Shown here: positions 41,401 to 52,630 of the stretch, one piece after another
How positions within the stretch are numbered: position 1 is the first letter of the stretch
Layout of the letters: each line of letters opens with the position of its first letter
Source: Tolypeutes matacus
Lineage: Eukaryota; Chordata; Mammalia; Cingulata; Chlamyphoridae
NCBI GenBank assembly: GCA_026826555.1
Contig: JAKSZT010037286.1
Location: 120,123 to 184,122 of the forward strand
Length of the DNA: 64,000 bases
Reading direction: 5' to 3'
The notes under the pieces: model-generated
The model's database searches: none
What the model was told of the DNA's origin: nothing
What the model saw: only the letters and a program-made list of their open reading frames with translations
Translations under genes and position numbers: made by a program

Positions 41401-41563
41401 CACATCCTCTCTGACACTTAGAGTCTGTTGTTTCTTTAATAGCTGCCATTCTGATGGGTGTACTATGGTATCTCATTGTAGTTTTGATTTGCATCTCCCT
41501 GATAGCAAGTGATGCTGAGCAAATATTCATGTGCATATTAGCCCTTTGTATTTCTTCCTTGGA
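38428..41563 (-). mobile_element. LINE-1, 3' part only
   Basis: Reverse complement of about 4900-8144 of the first L1: the ORF2 C-terminal end (about 41000-41563) and the long 3' UTR. Its A-rich tail (TTTCTTTCTTTTCTTAAAATTG at 38429-38450 on the + strand) joins unit F at the same site as the first L1 joins unit A. At 41563 the L1 is cut by the ERV 5' LTR, straight after CTTCCTTGGA. Confidence 0.88.
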
Positions 41564-41936
41564 TGTTGGAAAAGATGCTGAGAGCCAGAGCATAAAGGGT
41601 TAAGCATTTAAAAAGCTTGCTTTCTGGCAGAAAAACATTAGTAAATGTCTCCAAGAACAATGCATACTGCAGATATCAGGGGGTGGAGGCAGATTGGAAT
41701 GAACACACCACTAGGATGTTATTGCCCAAATTCACAAGAAAAATTGTCTGGGAACACAGAAACAGACAGCACTCTCACATACCAAGCTGAGGAACTAGTG
41801 AAGGATGCCTTAATTTTGTTATCAGCTTTGTAGCATAAAAAGCAGGTTCAGCCTAAATAAAGTTGCCTGCATTCCACATGGACTGAGGTTAACTGATCCC
41901 AGTCTTTCTTTGGCTCATTCTTTGCACTGTCTACCT
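41564..41936 (+). repeat. 5' LTR of ERV copy 1
   Basis: Starts TGTTGGAAAAGATG. Compared with the LTRs of copy 2, it lacks about 16 bases at its end (the CACATTGCATTACAAC part). A weak TATA-like CATAAAAAG lies near 41834 and AATAAA at 41856-41861. The right limit is where alignment with copy 2 stops. Confidence 0.8.
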
Positions 41937-42032
41937 CAGATGGCCACCAACATGGGACACAACTTGGCTTTTTTCTGGATCAGTGCTGTGGAAACAAGGA
42001 CTGCTGGGTCAGATGGTCCTTGCATTCTGTTG

Positions 42033-42038
42033 GTGAGT
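42033..42038 (+). promoter_or_regulatory. Candidate retroviral splice donor (copy 1)
   Basis: GTGAGT in the leader before gag, at the same relative place in copy 2 (53594-53599). Confidence 0.45.
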
Positions 42039-42062
42039 CAAATAATCTTGATTGTCAGGGTA

Positions 42063-43665
42063 ATGGGTAATCAGTCAACTCGGTTAGAGGAATATTCCCA
42101 AGTATTGAAGACCATGTTAAAGAATACAGGGGTATCTGTGACGAACCTAGAGTTACTAAAACTCTTTTCTCTTGACAGAAACATTGTTATGTATGGTCTT
42201 TGTATAGTCTTATTTTTGTTGCTCTTGAACATTACAGTCAGATGAAAATGAAGATATTAAAATGTATACTGTTATTGCTAACACTGTAGAAGAACAAGCT
42301 AATGATGATATTAATGAAAACATATATGAAAAGTTAATGAACAGATAAAAACAGATTAACTCATATCTAATAAGAAAAAAAAGAAAAGGGGAGTTTATGA
42401 AAACTTTCCAGTGCTCGTTAAGCTGTCAGCTCCAAAAGATGATTTATTGTCTTTTGAACAAGTGTCTGCACCTCCGAAGGTATCTACTAATGCATTTTTT
42501 ACATTTGATGACCCTCCTACAGCTTCTCTTTTTGTGCCAGCATCATGCTCTTCAATTATGAAAAGTATAGAACAGGGAAGTAGAGAAAGAAATTCAGAGT
42601 CTATGAATTTTTTTTTTACTTTTCCAATAACAGTAACTCAAATTCCAGTAGATGCTAACAATCCCCAAGGAGGTGTATAATATGAGCAAGCTCCTATTCC
42701 TTCTAACACTATCAAAGAATTAAAACAAGCATGCACTCAATATGGTGTAAATTCTTCTTATACTCAAGAATTGGTGCAAGGAATTGCACAAGCAAACAGA
42801 TTAATACTCTGGGACTGGAATTTGTTAGCTCAAGCTGTTCTTAATTCAGCAGAATTTTTACAATTTAAAACTTGGTGGGCTGATGAAGCTAATATTGCAG
42901 CATGATGAAATCAACAGCAAAATCGAACAGTGCCTATTACTGCTGAACAAATATTAGGAACAGGTCAATGGGCTGGGATTACTTGCCAAGGTCAATATGA
43001 TGATATTGCCATTGTACAAGTGGGTTTGTGCTGCCTAGCTCCCTGGCCATGATCTAGACCCTTGGACAGGCTGTAAAATCATTTTCAAATATTGTTCATG
43101 GAAATACTGAACCCTATGCTGAATTTGTAGCAAGGCTGGCAGATGTAGTCAACAAGGCAGTAACTCAATCTGATCTTAAAGAAATGCTTATTATAATATT
43201 GGCTTTATGCGTGTAAAAGGGCTTTATGTCTGATCAAGGCAAATGGAAGAACTTTACAGGATTATATAAAAATATGCCAAAACAGTGGGCCTAATACCTA
43301 TATCATGAACCTTCTTGCAGCTACTCTAAAGGGACGTAGTCCTATGGTTACTAATTTAAATTGCTTTAAGTGTGGGAAACCAGGTGATATGAAAAAAAGA
43401 CTGCCAAACCAAAACTAGTGTAAGAGCTCCATTTCGGGGCAATAATAAATCAATGCCAAGTCGTGTATGTCTGAATTGCCGAAAAAGGTTACACTGTGCC
43501 AAGGAATGCCATTCTAAATATCATAAAAATGGTAGTCTCATTAATAAATCAGTAAACTTCCAAGTAGGCCTTGCTCAAGGCCCTCAGGTAAACAATATGA
43601 ACACATTTCCCAGCCTTGCTCAAATTTACCTAGTCAGCAACAGAGCTGTCCACTCCAGCCTGTAA
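42063..43665 (+). pseudogene. gag pseudogene, ERV copy 1
   Basis: Gag forms the virion core. The start at 42063 encodes Met-Gly-Asn, an N-myristoylation-type start for matrix. The frame is broken by the stop at 42243-42245, then resumes in other frames (42411-42680 and onward). A capsid segment near 42845-42900 reads FLQFKTWWADEAN. The major homology region is near 43094-43150 (EPYAEFVAR). The first CCHC box (about 43360-43400) has His changed to Asp and a frameshift. The second, CLNCRKRLHCAKEC, is intact at 43468-43509. Two tandem CCHC boxes are usual for betaretroviral nucleocapsid. Confidence 0.82.
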
Positions 43666-45812
43666 TAGAACTTAAGGCAGCTACCAAAAGCAGTACAGCT
43701 TTCAAGCCTTCCTCAGCTGAAACTAAGTTTATTACTCCTTCACTGAGTATACCCAATTAAGAACAGGAATTAAAAGGCCTACCACAGAAATCTGAACTTT
43801 GTGCCTAAGTGTACTCCTACAGAGTAGTAATCCAAAATATACATGTTAAATATCTATATAAACTGCTAAATTAGAGATTAACTGTATTTATGCTGTTTAA
43901 GTTGTCCTGGCTGGTTCCTGATTACAAACAAAAGTGTTTCAAAGAACAAGCTTATATATTACAGGTAACACAGATTCCAGAAAAATCTTAAAAACAGTTA
44001 AGTCAAAGATGTGAAATGATGGAGGGCTTGAAGACAGCCATACCAAAGGAGTGAAAATTATGGGTCAAATTAGTAAGCTTTATGTTTCTGTTAGTGTGTC
44101 ATAATTCTTTTTGTACTTGTCTGTTTGTTCAGTGTCAATGTATATTTTGATACCTCTGGATGGTAATATTAAATTGATAAATGAAGATTATTATGAGAGC
44201 TCTATTCAAATGGCCAAAAATTAAATAAGTGCTTCTATTAATAAATAAATATGGATATTAGTTTAAAATAATAAAAATAGTTATACTGAAATCATTATTC
44301 TAACAAGTTTGTTTAATGTTGATGGTAATTATATGTTGTCAGAAGTTTGCTTGGAAGTAGTTTCCAAAATCATTGTGGTAACTTAAGTATGGATGCTATA
44401 TAGAATGTGATTTTATTATTAAAGAAAAGAAAGTCATTTTATCCTAAGATAAAATAACTAATTATTAAAACAGAGTAAAATGTGGGACAAAACCTGAATA
44501 AATATAAAAGTGCAAAAGGCTTGTGAAAAAGGAATTTTTTGTTCAAAGCTAAGTAAAATATAAGCAGTCTATCTATAAAAATTTAAAACCTTTAATGTCA
44601 AACAATGTAATAATATAAAGTTAAAGTTTTATTCTTTCTCAAAGTTTCTCAAGTCAGGAGTCTATTTTAGTAAAAGTTTACAAAGTATTTCTCCTCAAAA
44701 ATCAGTATGCAGTAAAGAAAGTCTGTTTTATCAAAATAGCTTCTTGTACTTTAACCTTATCATTTCCATGAAGAAACAAGTCTTATCACTTTTAAAAAGA
44801 ACACAATGTTTGAACCTGCTTTTTCAAAGTCAAATCCTGAAAGATAGCTTTTATTTCAAACTGTCACAAATAACTTGGTCTTTTACCTAAAAAACAAGTA
44901 AAATACTAAAAATAGATAAGTTCATCTGATATCAGTTAAATGAAGTATTTAAAAGTGTTTTGTATAATTAAAAGAAATTTTCTAATTTTATAAGAACTAA
45001 AGTTATATGAATAAAAAGTTCATATGAATACTTTAAAAGTGTATAAAATTCCTGAAAATATAATAATGTTTCAATATAATAGTGAATAAAATATAATATT
45101 TTTAATCATAATTTTAGTTATAACTGCAAGAAGAAAGCAGCCATCAAAGGCTGCTGGGGTAGTGCATAACAGTAAATTATAGTAAAATAAAATAACACTA
45201 CTGCAGCATGCAGTGGTCCCAAATATTGCTAGTTTGTTGCAAAAAATTTGTATCCAGTTATGTCACTATCATTTTGTTTTAAATCTTCCTTAAGCTTTCT
45301 TTAATATTTTCTTAAACAAGTCAAGCCAGCTCACATTCCCCTTCCTGTAAAATAGCCAACAATAAATCAAGTTTATATTCAACACTGTAAGCAACAGCCC
45401 CAATTCTAATTATAATGTTAAGAACAAAACCAATGCAAGTATTAATATACAATTTAATGTATTACCCTACAGCCCAAAATGGAAATACTAATTTGTTTTT
45501 ACCTATGCCTCAAACTATACAAAATTTAAAAAATTGAGGCCATTCTAATCATGCTACTAAGAATCTTAAATGCTTAAGAAATAAAAGTTTATTCATTGGA
45601 TGTCTGTTGTATAATCTACTGTAGTTATGAATTATGTATAATATACTTAAATACTAATCAAAATTTCAATATAATACATTGCATATATAAATAATTTAAT
45701 AACTTGTGTGTTACACATAAAGGTCTTTATTAAGTATATATATAAATCTTTGTTTTAAATTTGAACAGTCCTGAAACTAAATATCCTTTTAAAAAAAGTT
45801 TTAGTAAGTATT

Positions 45813-45996
45813 TTTTTTTTTAAGATTTTATTTATTTATTCATTTATCCCCCCCCCCCCTTGCTGCTTGTGCTTGCTGGGTCAGCTAACCACGCCGTGCG
45901 GGCGGGCTTGCCTTCACCAGGAGACCCCAGGAACCGAACCCGGGGCCTCCCATATGGTAAACAGGAGCCCTACTGATTGAGCCACAGCCGCTTCCC
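45813..45996 (-). mobile_element. tRNA-derived SINE (DAS-like)
   Basis: On the - strand it begins GGGAAGCGGCTGTGGCTCA, has an A-box-like and a B-box-like segment (GGTTCGGTTCC), and ends in an (AATAAA)n / poly-A tail. It is flanked by a 14-base direct repeat, TTTTAGTAAGTATT, at 45799-45812 and 45997-46010. The head resembles the armadillo DAS family derived from tRNA-Ala. ERV copy 2 has no insertion at this site. Confidence 0.88.
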
Positions 45997-46924
45997 TTTT
46001 AGTAAGTATTGTTCAAGCCTAAAAGTAAAACATCATGCAGAAATCTCTGTTAATCAACAAACCAATGCCTTGCTAGTTAACACTTTTCACATTTCAGGAA
46101 AAATATTGGAAATTAGAATAGTAAGCACATCAAGGACGTTTTGTAACAAATTGAAAAAATATAAAGGGTATTTCACCAGGAGTTGTATTCTTCCCTCGGG
46201 GAGTTGGTCACTCCCAGGGATTGATGCATAAACATTAAAATGTACTGCCCAGGGAGTGTTGTGTTCCTTCTTGAGGAGTCTGGCCCCTTCCTCGGGATTA
46301 GAAAAATACTCACAAGTTGGCCTCTATAGTAGTATCAAATTCATTAATCCTAATCGTAGTAAACCAAAACTTTAGTACCAGTTGCTCCTTCAACATTTCC
46401 CAGTTAAAAGCTAAATATTAGTAATTATATATATATATAACTGCTCTATTTATTTGTCATTCTGTAACTTTGTTCAATATTGATTTAATCTTTTAATTAG
46501 TTATGTTATGTTTCTCACCCTAATTGTCAATATAAGTTTATTAAATTAAATATATATTAACATTTATCTTGTACCTATCCACCAATCTAGACAAAAATAC
46601 ACCAAGTATATCAGTGTATCCCCTGATTTAGGAAGCCTGTGAATATATGTATAATTATCATTAAAAATTAACAGTTAAATCTCTATAAATCATATAAAAA
46701 CAAAAAAGGTGGAAATGGTGAGGTGTGAGAACAATTATATCAAGCATTATTTACAATAAATTTTTTAAGCCAAAGGTCAGAATCATATACATCAGCAGCA
46801 GAGCATTTCTGGCAAAAATCAGGCAATAATACAGAAACAAATATTGGACAACTAGTTTACTGAAAGCATAAAAATAATAATCAATGGGATAAGGCCGAAG
46901 TTAAGTTAGGATATAGGGTCGAGG

Positions 46925-46944
46925 TTTTTTTCTTATCATTACAG
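46925..46944 (+). promoter_or_regulatory. Candidate env splice acceptor (copy 1)
   Basis: Pyrimidine-rich tract ending in ACAG at 46941-46944, shortly before the env open frame. It is conserved in copy 2, with AG at 57658-57659. Confidence 0.4.
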
Positions 46945-47004
46945 AATAAGGAGACGGGCTTTGGGTCCTGTCCAGATATTTGAAACCTGGACATAAATAA
47001 GCCA

Positions 47005-47255
47005 ATGAAGATGACACAAAAAGCAGAAAAGAAGGTAACTTCTTTTCTGAATGTCACTCTAACAGAGTTATTCCATGCTATGCTTACCTTGAGAACCACA
47101 GCAGTAAGAAGTGCACTTTCACATAATTATACAAATTACGCTTATATTACTAATTCACCTTTTCTAGAATTGTTGACTTGGGGGGACAAATTCTACCCTG
47201 TTTATATTAATAAGTCTTTTCATTTTCCTGGGTCTGTTGATTCTTTTTTTTTTTT
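47005..47255 (+). pseudogene. env N-terminal part, ERV copy 1
   Basis: The frame opens at the ATG at 47005 and is uninterrupted up to the gap, about 83 codons. It includes two N-glycosylation-type motifs (NVT and NYT) and a Trp-Gly-Asp stretch. It is placed as env because it follows the candidate splice acceptor and matches the start of the env remnant of copy 2. A poly-T run at 47243-47255 leads into the gap. The rest of env is not in the assembly here. Confidence 0.55.
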
Positions 47256-47355
47256 NNNNNNNNNNNNNNNNNNNNNNNNNNNNNNNNNNNNNNNNNNNNN
47301 NNNNNNNNNNNNNNNNNNNNNNNNNNNNNNNNNNNNNNNNNNNNNNNNNNNNNNN
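47256..47355. other. Assembly gap (100 N)
   Basis: Second 100-N placeholder. The sequence changes from ERV copy 1 env to an L1 3' end across it. Confidence 0.98.
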
Positions 47356-47430
47356 TATATATCATTTTGCAAATGTTTGTATGTATTGTGAGAATTTTGA
47401 TTTTTACCCACAATAAAAATAAATTTAAAA
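47356..47430 (+). mobile_element. L1 3' tail
   Basis: Matches the last ~75 bases of the other L1 copies (ATTTTGCAAATGTTTGTATG, then ACCCACAATAAAA) and ends in poly-A at about 47420-47430. It abuts retroviral env sequence, so it was probably inserted in that env. Confidence 0.85.
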
Positions 47431-47681
47431 AAAAAAGTACAACCTGGTACAAAAGCCTGTATTTGTGGTCTCCATCACTAACAGTCTTAATCACTGCTGC
47501 TGCAGTCCCACTTGTCCTCATTATGCTAGGATTTCTAGTGGGCCTTCTTTTCATTAACTGTCTCGTTTCCTATATTCGAAAAAGAATACAGGCAGTAAAA
47601 CTAATGGTGCTACACTCTCACTACACGCCTCTTGCTACTGACGCAGAGGCAACGGTTTCACTAATGCCATTACAGGAGTAA
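47431..47681 (+). pseudogene. Gamma-type ERV env, C-terminal end
   Basis: An open frame of about 80 codons to the stop at 47679-47681. It encodes a long hydrophobic segment (from LTVLITAAAVPL to GLLFINCL), which would be the membrane anchor. It is followed by a short basic tail beginning VSYIRKRIQAVKLMVL. That tail pattern is typical of gammaretrovirus-like (class I) transmembrane subunits and differs from the env of the betaretroviral copies. Only the end of the gene is present, because an L1 tail and a gap replace the rest. It is followed directly by its LTR. Confidence 0.7.
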
Positions 47682-47685
47682 GGAA

Positions 47686-48133
47686 TGAAAAGGAAACAAG
47701 ACCACACCAATTCTCCCCAGCAGGAACCCCAAGCTTATAAAATATGTATGGTTGTTCAAAACCCAGACACCCATTTGGGCCTAATGGAGGAATGGCGGGC
47801 CTAATGTGGGAATGGTGCCACTCGTGCTGGGAAAAGGTCAATTACTCCCCCCCCAGCTGAGATGCTAACAGCAAATATCCACTTCTGAAATGCTGCTTGC
47901 TTGCTTTGCTCCGAACCCTATATAGAAATGTATATGTTTAACCCTACCAATCCTGTCTCTTGGCATGCACGGGAAAATTTGGCGCACGTGGAAATAAAGT
48001 GTATTAAGGCTGCAGCTTCCAGATTTTAGGCACGACTATTACTAAAGAGCACATCCCGGCCATCAATAAAGGTTCCATTAAATTTTTCTCCTGGGAGTTG
48101 TTATTTATAGGAAGTGTTCCACTTCGGAGTTCA
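47686..48133 (+). repeat. LTR of gamma-type ERV (ERV1 class)
   Basis: Begins TGAAAAGGAAACAAG just after the env stop. It has a TATA box (CTATATAG) at 47918-47925 and polyadenylation signals at 47993-47998 and 48065-48070. It ends near TTCGGAGTTCAAC. The next bases are unit sequence equivalent to about 11590 of unit A. Ends are approximate. Confidence 0.7.
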
Positions 48134-50652
48134 ACGGTGGTCAGCACCCCATTTTGCTCAATGATTGCCACACCAAAATTACAGCCACTGCTTTATGAGT
48201 CCCCATTTCTCCCATACTTAGGAGATCCCTTCTAATCCCTGTTACCTGGTTTAATGCCCTCATTTGAGTCATGTGTGGACCCCGTAAAAGCATGTTCTTA
48301 CTAACCCATTGCTGGGTGTTTAAGCCTTTTCTATGTAGGACATTTTGTTTAGATTCATATAAGGGAACTTTTGATTAGGTCACTTTTTGTTAGAATGCTT
48401 TAGTTTAGTTAAGGGCCTCTAATTAGATTTCAGGCACCAGGATGGACCCCAATCATTGTGCAGATGTCCTACATACAAGGAACACACAGAGAAAGAGTGC
48501 TGCCATGTGGGAGAAAGCCCCAGGATCTCCTACATCTGTGGAGAGACACAGAAACCCTGAGAGACTGAGGGAGAGGCCTGAGGCTTGAGTCATGGAGCAG
48601 GTTTGATCTGAAGACATCCAGGCCAGAGGGTAAGGGAGAGGTGTGAACAATTGTGTCTGATGGCCCACTGCTGAGCTCAGGGACAAAGTGAGTTTGAAGG
48701 AGAAGGCAGAGAGATACAGGCAGACCAAACATTTTATCTTGGGAGGAGTCCAGCAGCAGCTGACCCTTGTTAAGACAGCATTTTTGATGATGCCTTGATT
48801 TGGACATTTTCACAGCCTCAGAACTGTAAGCTTTAACCCTAATAAATTCCAATAAAGCCAACCTATTTCTGGTATTTTTCATTGGCAGTGCTTGGCAAAC
48901 TCAAACAGCTAGGGACACAGGGTTGGAGAGTTGCCCTGTTCCCAAAAGACAGCATTATCCTGCTGTCCAGTGAATTCACCTGTAGGTGTCTCCAGACTAA
49001 ACAGGATTGCATAATGGTAAGCTGGAGGGGGAAGTGCTCTTGGACAGCAAGGCCTGCAGACAGGGAGTCAGACAGGGGTGTCACATTGTTTGGTGACTTG
49101 TTAAAGTCACAGATACCCCACTATGATGTACCTGGCTTAGGCAGTGGTTGGGCGGTGGGCAGTGGTAGATAAAAGTCTGGGACCTGGGGTCTGGTACAGC
49201 AGAGGAGTCAGGGCACAGAGAGCAGAATTCCAGCTTCTGCTCCTTTTGCCCTTCCCTCCTTCCTTTGGCCTCCAGCATTGACCCTCTGAGGAGGCTGTTA
49301 TTACTGTACCATTTCTTGCTCTCAGGCACAGTTTCAGGAGGCGTGTATCCAGTCTTACATTCACCTTCTCCAATCTTGGGGCAGCTAAAGAAAGAGCAAT
49401 GCCAAGATGAAACATGTTGGTGTCAGGAAGGAAATGTCAATTCACATTACAGCATTGGTTATACCAATAACATCACCAGAATTAGTAACATTAAGCCAGT
49501 GACACTAAAAAATAGTACAAGAATCCCAGAAAGTGCTGGGACATATGGCTGACAAGAATAGAAGTGAGGTTGTGAGATGGTGTAATATTTGCAGAAAACC
49601 TCAGAGGGTGCCGATGCCAGATATTTCTCAGACTAAATTAATATTAAATTTTCAACACATTTTTAAGTGTTGAAAATGATGCAGACTTCTTCAATCCCAG
49701 AAGAGAACAGAGGGGGTGGATGGGAAGGAGCTGATGAACAACTGAAGAAGCAGAACTGCAACACGTGTTCATTGCAGGTCCCCAAAGCCAGAGAGTGGAT
49801 GTCCTGTTTGGGAACGAAACTCTTGGAGCCCCAATAAAACCATCATCATAGGTTCTGAATCTGCAAAGGAGGACAGGGAGACAGCCCTGCTCAGCACTCA
49901 CAGTCTCAGTTAAGATGTGACTTAATCCAGCATTTCTTCACTGAGGAGTAAGCAGTAGGAAGTCTGTCTTCTCCTGTGGTGTTAACAACCTTCTAATGAG
50001 ACACGTGGAGGGATCAGTGTGGATTTCACATGCTCACTTCCATGCTCCTTGTCTCCGTGCTCACTCTTGCTGAGGCAGGCGTCAACACGTCCTGGCACCT
50101 GGGGAGGTGGTCGAGGAGAGTGAGCACTTTTCCTTTATGGGAGACTGTATGTGCAAAAGGTGAGGGGTAGTGCCCTCCCATAATTTTGCAGATACAAAAC
50201 AATATCTTCAAATCAACCACTTTGCATCATTTCATTTTATACTATTTTCATAATTTCTTTTAAATTATAAACAAATTATCCATGCAAAGAGTATAAAAAT
50301 AATTTATGTCTGTTATGACAAACAGCAAAATTCCTTCTTTAGCCTCAACCCCCATCTCTCCTTCCTGAGAATTATCTGCATTGGCACATAGTTTTGGGTA
50401 CCCATTTCTGTTTGTAAATACATGCATTCTCTAGTATCATCGATCCCACACACTATCACATTTGAGAAAAATATTGGAGTACAAGTTAAGAATATAAATA
50501 AATTTTCTAACTTCTTAAAATACTTGAGAATAGAAGCATATCATCTAAATATGAAAGGATGATTTTTGATTTAAAATAATAAGGAAAATTTGAATGAGGT
50601 AGAAAGTAGGCCACTGTAGTTCAGTGGCTGTTAAACTTGAATCCACATCAGA
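48134..50652. repeat. Partial unit G, right part
   Basis: Same orientation as units A-D. It begins at GGTGGTCAGCACCCC, contains LTR-2, and runs to the unit end at CCACATCAGAATC. The spacer 48907-50652 holds nothing recognisable. Confidence 0.85.
48293..48906 (+). mobile_element. LTR-2, MaLR-like (unit G)
   Basis: Colinear with LTR-2 of unit A; ends at CAAACTCAAACA. The start is approximate. Confidence 0.55.
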
Positions 50653-50764
50653 ATCTTACATTCTCTGCCTACATCTAAGACTATACTGTTGTGGATATTA
50701 ATATATTTTCACTCACAAGCCTTTTGTAATGTGGTTCTTTCTGCTTCTTAATGTCCTATGCTTC

Positions 50765-50885
50765 TTCATAATTTGTGGGGTGCAGCAGAAGCAGTGCTCA
50801 GAGGGAAATTTATAACATTGAATGCATTCATTACAAAAGAGGTAAGATCCAATATCAATCATCTAAGTGTACAATTTGGGAAGCA
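50765..50885 (+). mobile_element. L1 ORF2 fragment (unit G')
   Basis: Counterpart of the unit A scrap, with EAVLRGKFI readable. Confidence 0.65.
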
Positions 50886-51333
50886 CAAAAATATCTCCTT
50901 TTTATTTGTTCTATCACTCATGGCTCTTCTTGCTTCAATTGAGCATCACATACAGTTTGGTGATTTCATAACTAGGAAATGGGGAAGTGATAAATCACTT
51001 GATTTATGATGTGTACAAAACAACATCCCATAAGTCAACTCTGGAATCTTCAGGCTTCTGAAGGATAAGAAAGGTGGAGTTTCCAAAGATGCACAAGAAA
51101 GGTGGCTCCAGAACAAAGGCCAAAATGGCAACCAAGGAAATCCTGAATATATTGTTTGAGACTGACTATTTTTGTTAAAAAATTTTTCTTCCATTTATTC
51201 AGATGAGATGCAGTATTTTATATTCCTTAAAGTTTACCAGGGATGTTATAACACTTTAGATTGCCTTTCCAAACCTGCACTTATTATTTGTTATTGACTT
51301 GCTAAATAACGTATTTTAAAACATTTTATATCC

Positions 51334-51909
51334 TGTATTAGTCAGCCAAAAGAGTCCTGATGCAAAATACTAGAAATCTGTTGGTCTTTATAAAGAGTAT
51401 TTATTTGGGGTAGAACCTTACAGCTACCAGGACATAAAGTATACGTTTCTTGCTTCACCAAAGTCGGTTAACTCGTCTTGGAGCAAGACAGCTACTGACA
51501 TTGCCAGGGTTCAGTTTCCTTGGATTCCTCTATTCCCAGGGCTGTGTTCCTCTCTGGGCTCTGCTTTTCTGTTTCCACCACAATGTCACCTGTAGACTAT
51601 GAGGCACTATAAGCTTTGTCTCTCTCCACAAAGCCAGCTCTGAACTGTCAGGTGAATGGCTTATCTCTTTTCCCGGGCATTTGTCCTTGCTTATCAGAAG
51701 TCCAACATCAAAAACTACTCCAGCTCTGTCATTTGCCATGTCTTTTTATGTTTTTAGATCCCACCCACCAAAGGGCGGGGCTCAATGCCCTACTGACTGT
51801 CCCAGTCAACACCCTTATCTTACCTTAATCGTGCCCAGATTAACAGACCAGTTTACAAGCATAATCCCATATCTATTTTTGGAATTCATAAAGATATCCA
51901 ACTGTTACA
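51334..51909 (-). mobile_element. Solitary LTR-1 (unit G')
   Basis: 576 bp, TGTATTAGTCAG to AACTGTTACA. TATCC lies on the left, and the right flank has mutated to TATCA. Confidence 0.73.
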
Positions 51910-52630
51910 TATCAATTTACCCATCTTATGCTATATATTATTTTATGGTGTATTTGAACACTTTATTGATGTCCTAGGCCACGGATATGATTCTACTTTA
52001 TCCTTTCAATAGTCATTTACATATATGAATTTAATTAACAGATATTGTTCTTCCATCCATCCCGAATCTTGAACCTTCTGAGATAATTTTTTTTCTACCT
52101 GAAAAATATTCTTTTACATTTATTTAAAAGTGAGTTGCTTCTAGCAAACGGTACTAGTTTTTAGTGATCTGTAAAATATTGATTCCACTTCTTCCTGAAG
52201 GATTGAGATGAATTAAATCTCAGGCCCTCCACAATCTCCATTGCTTTTGAGAGGAACCTTAAGGTCGAATTTCTCCATTCTGTTGTAAACACAAACAGTT
52301 CTTTGGAGAAGAAATTATGGGCTTTCAGTTTTACAACCTGCTTCTTGCCCCCCAACCAAACAGGCAAAATCTGTGCATAGTGGATCTGGGAATGGGAATA
52401 TTGGCACACCTCTCTGAGTGACAAACCTGTTTTTGGAGCTAAGGTTTGGTGGAGAAAACACAATATATATATTGAGTTCTTCTTGGGACCATTCTAGGAA
52501 ACAATGCAATGGTGGTCAGTACCACATTTTCTCAATCATGGCCACACCAAATGTATAGTCACTGCTTCATGAGTTCCCATTTTTCCCAGACTTAAAAGAC
52601 CCCTCCTGATCACTGTGCCCTGGGGTAATG

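Larger units (their letters stand above)
43670..46980. other. AT-rich segment in place of pol (copy 1)
   Basis: No protease, reverse transcriptase, RNase H or integrase motif could be read in any frame, and no open frame longer than about 85 codons is present. It is colinear with copy 2 (55642-57700) apart from the SINE here and the telomeric patch there. A long poly-T/A content and repeated short Lys/Asn/Ile-rich frames suggest non-coding DNA. Confidence 0.6.
41564..47255 (+). mobile_element. Betaretrovirus-like ERV, copy 1 (ERV2 class)
   Basis: Contains a 5' LTR, a degraded primer site, decayed gag, about 3 kb of AT-rich DNA without pol, and the beginning of env. It ends at the second assembly gap, and no 3' LTR is seen. 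Class II assignment rests on gag with two CCHC boxes, the Lys-type primer site in the sister copy, and env features of that copy. It is inserted in the L1 that precedes it. Confidence 0.8.
50653..52630. repeat. Partial unit G' with zinc finger exon deleted
   Basis: Starts abruptly at TTACATTCTCTGCC, equivalent to about 9744 of unit A. The whole zinc finger exon, about 1.65 kb, is missing at the 50652/50653 junction. It keeps the L1 scrap and LTR-1, then stops at GGGGTAATGC, equivalent to about 11705 of unit A. The spacer 51910-52630 is unrecognised. Confidence 0.8.

Noticed and set aside
45825..45996. A tRNA gene at the SINE head
   Set aside because: The A and B boxes are degenerate, and it is followed by a SINE body and A-rich tail with a target duplication.
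47207..47554. Open frames across the second gap
   Set aside because: Artefact of the N run and of joining ERV, L1 and another ERV.
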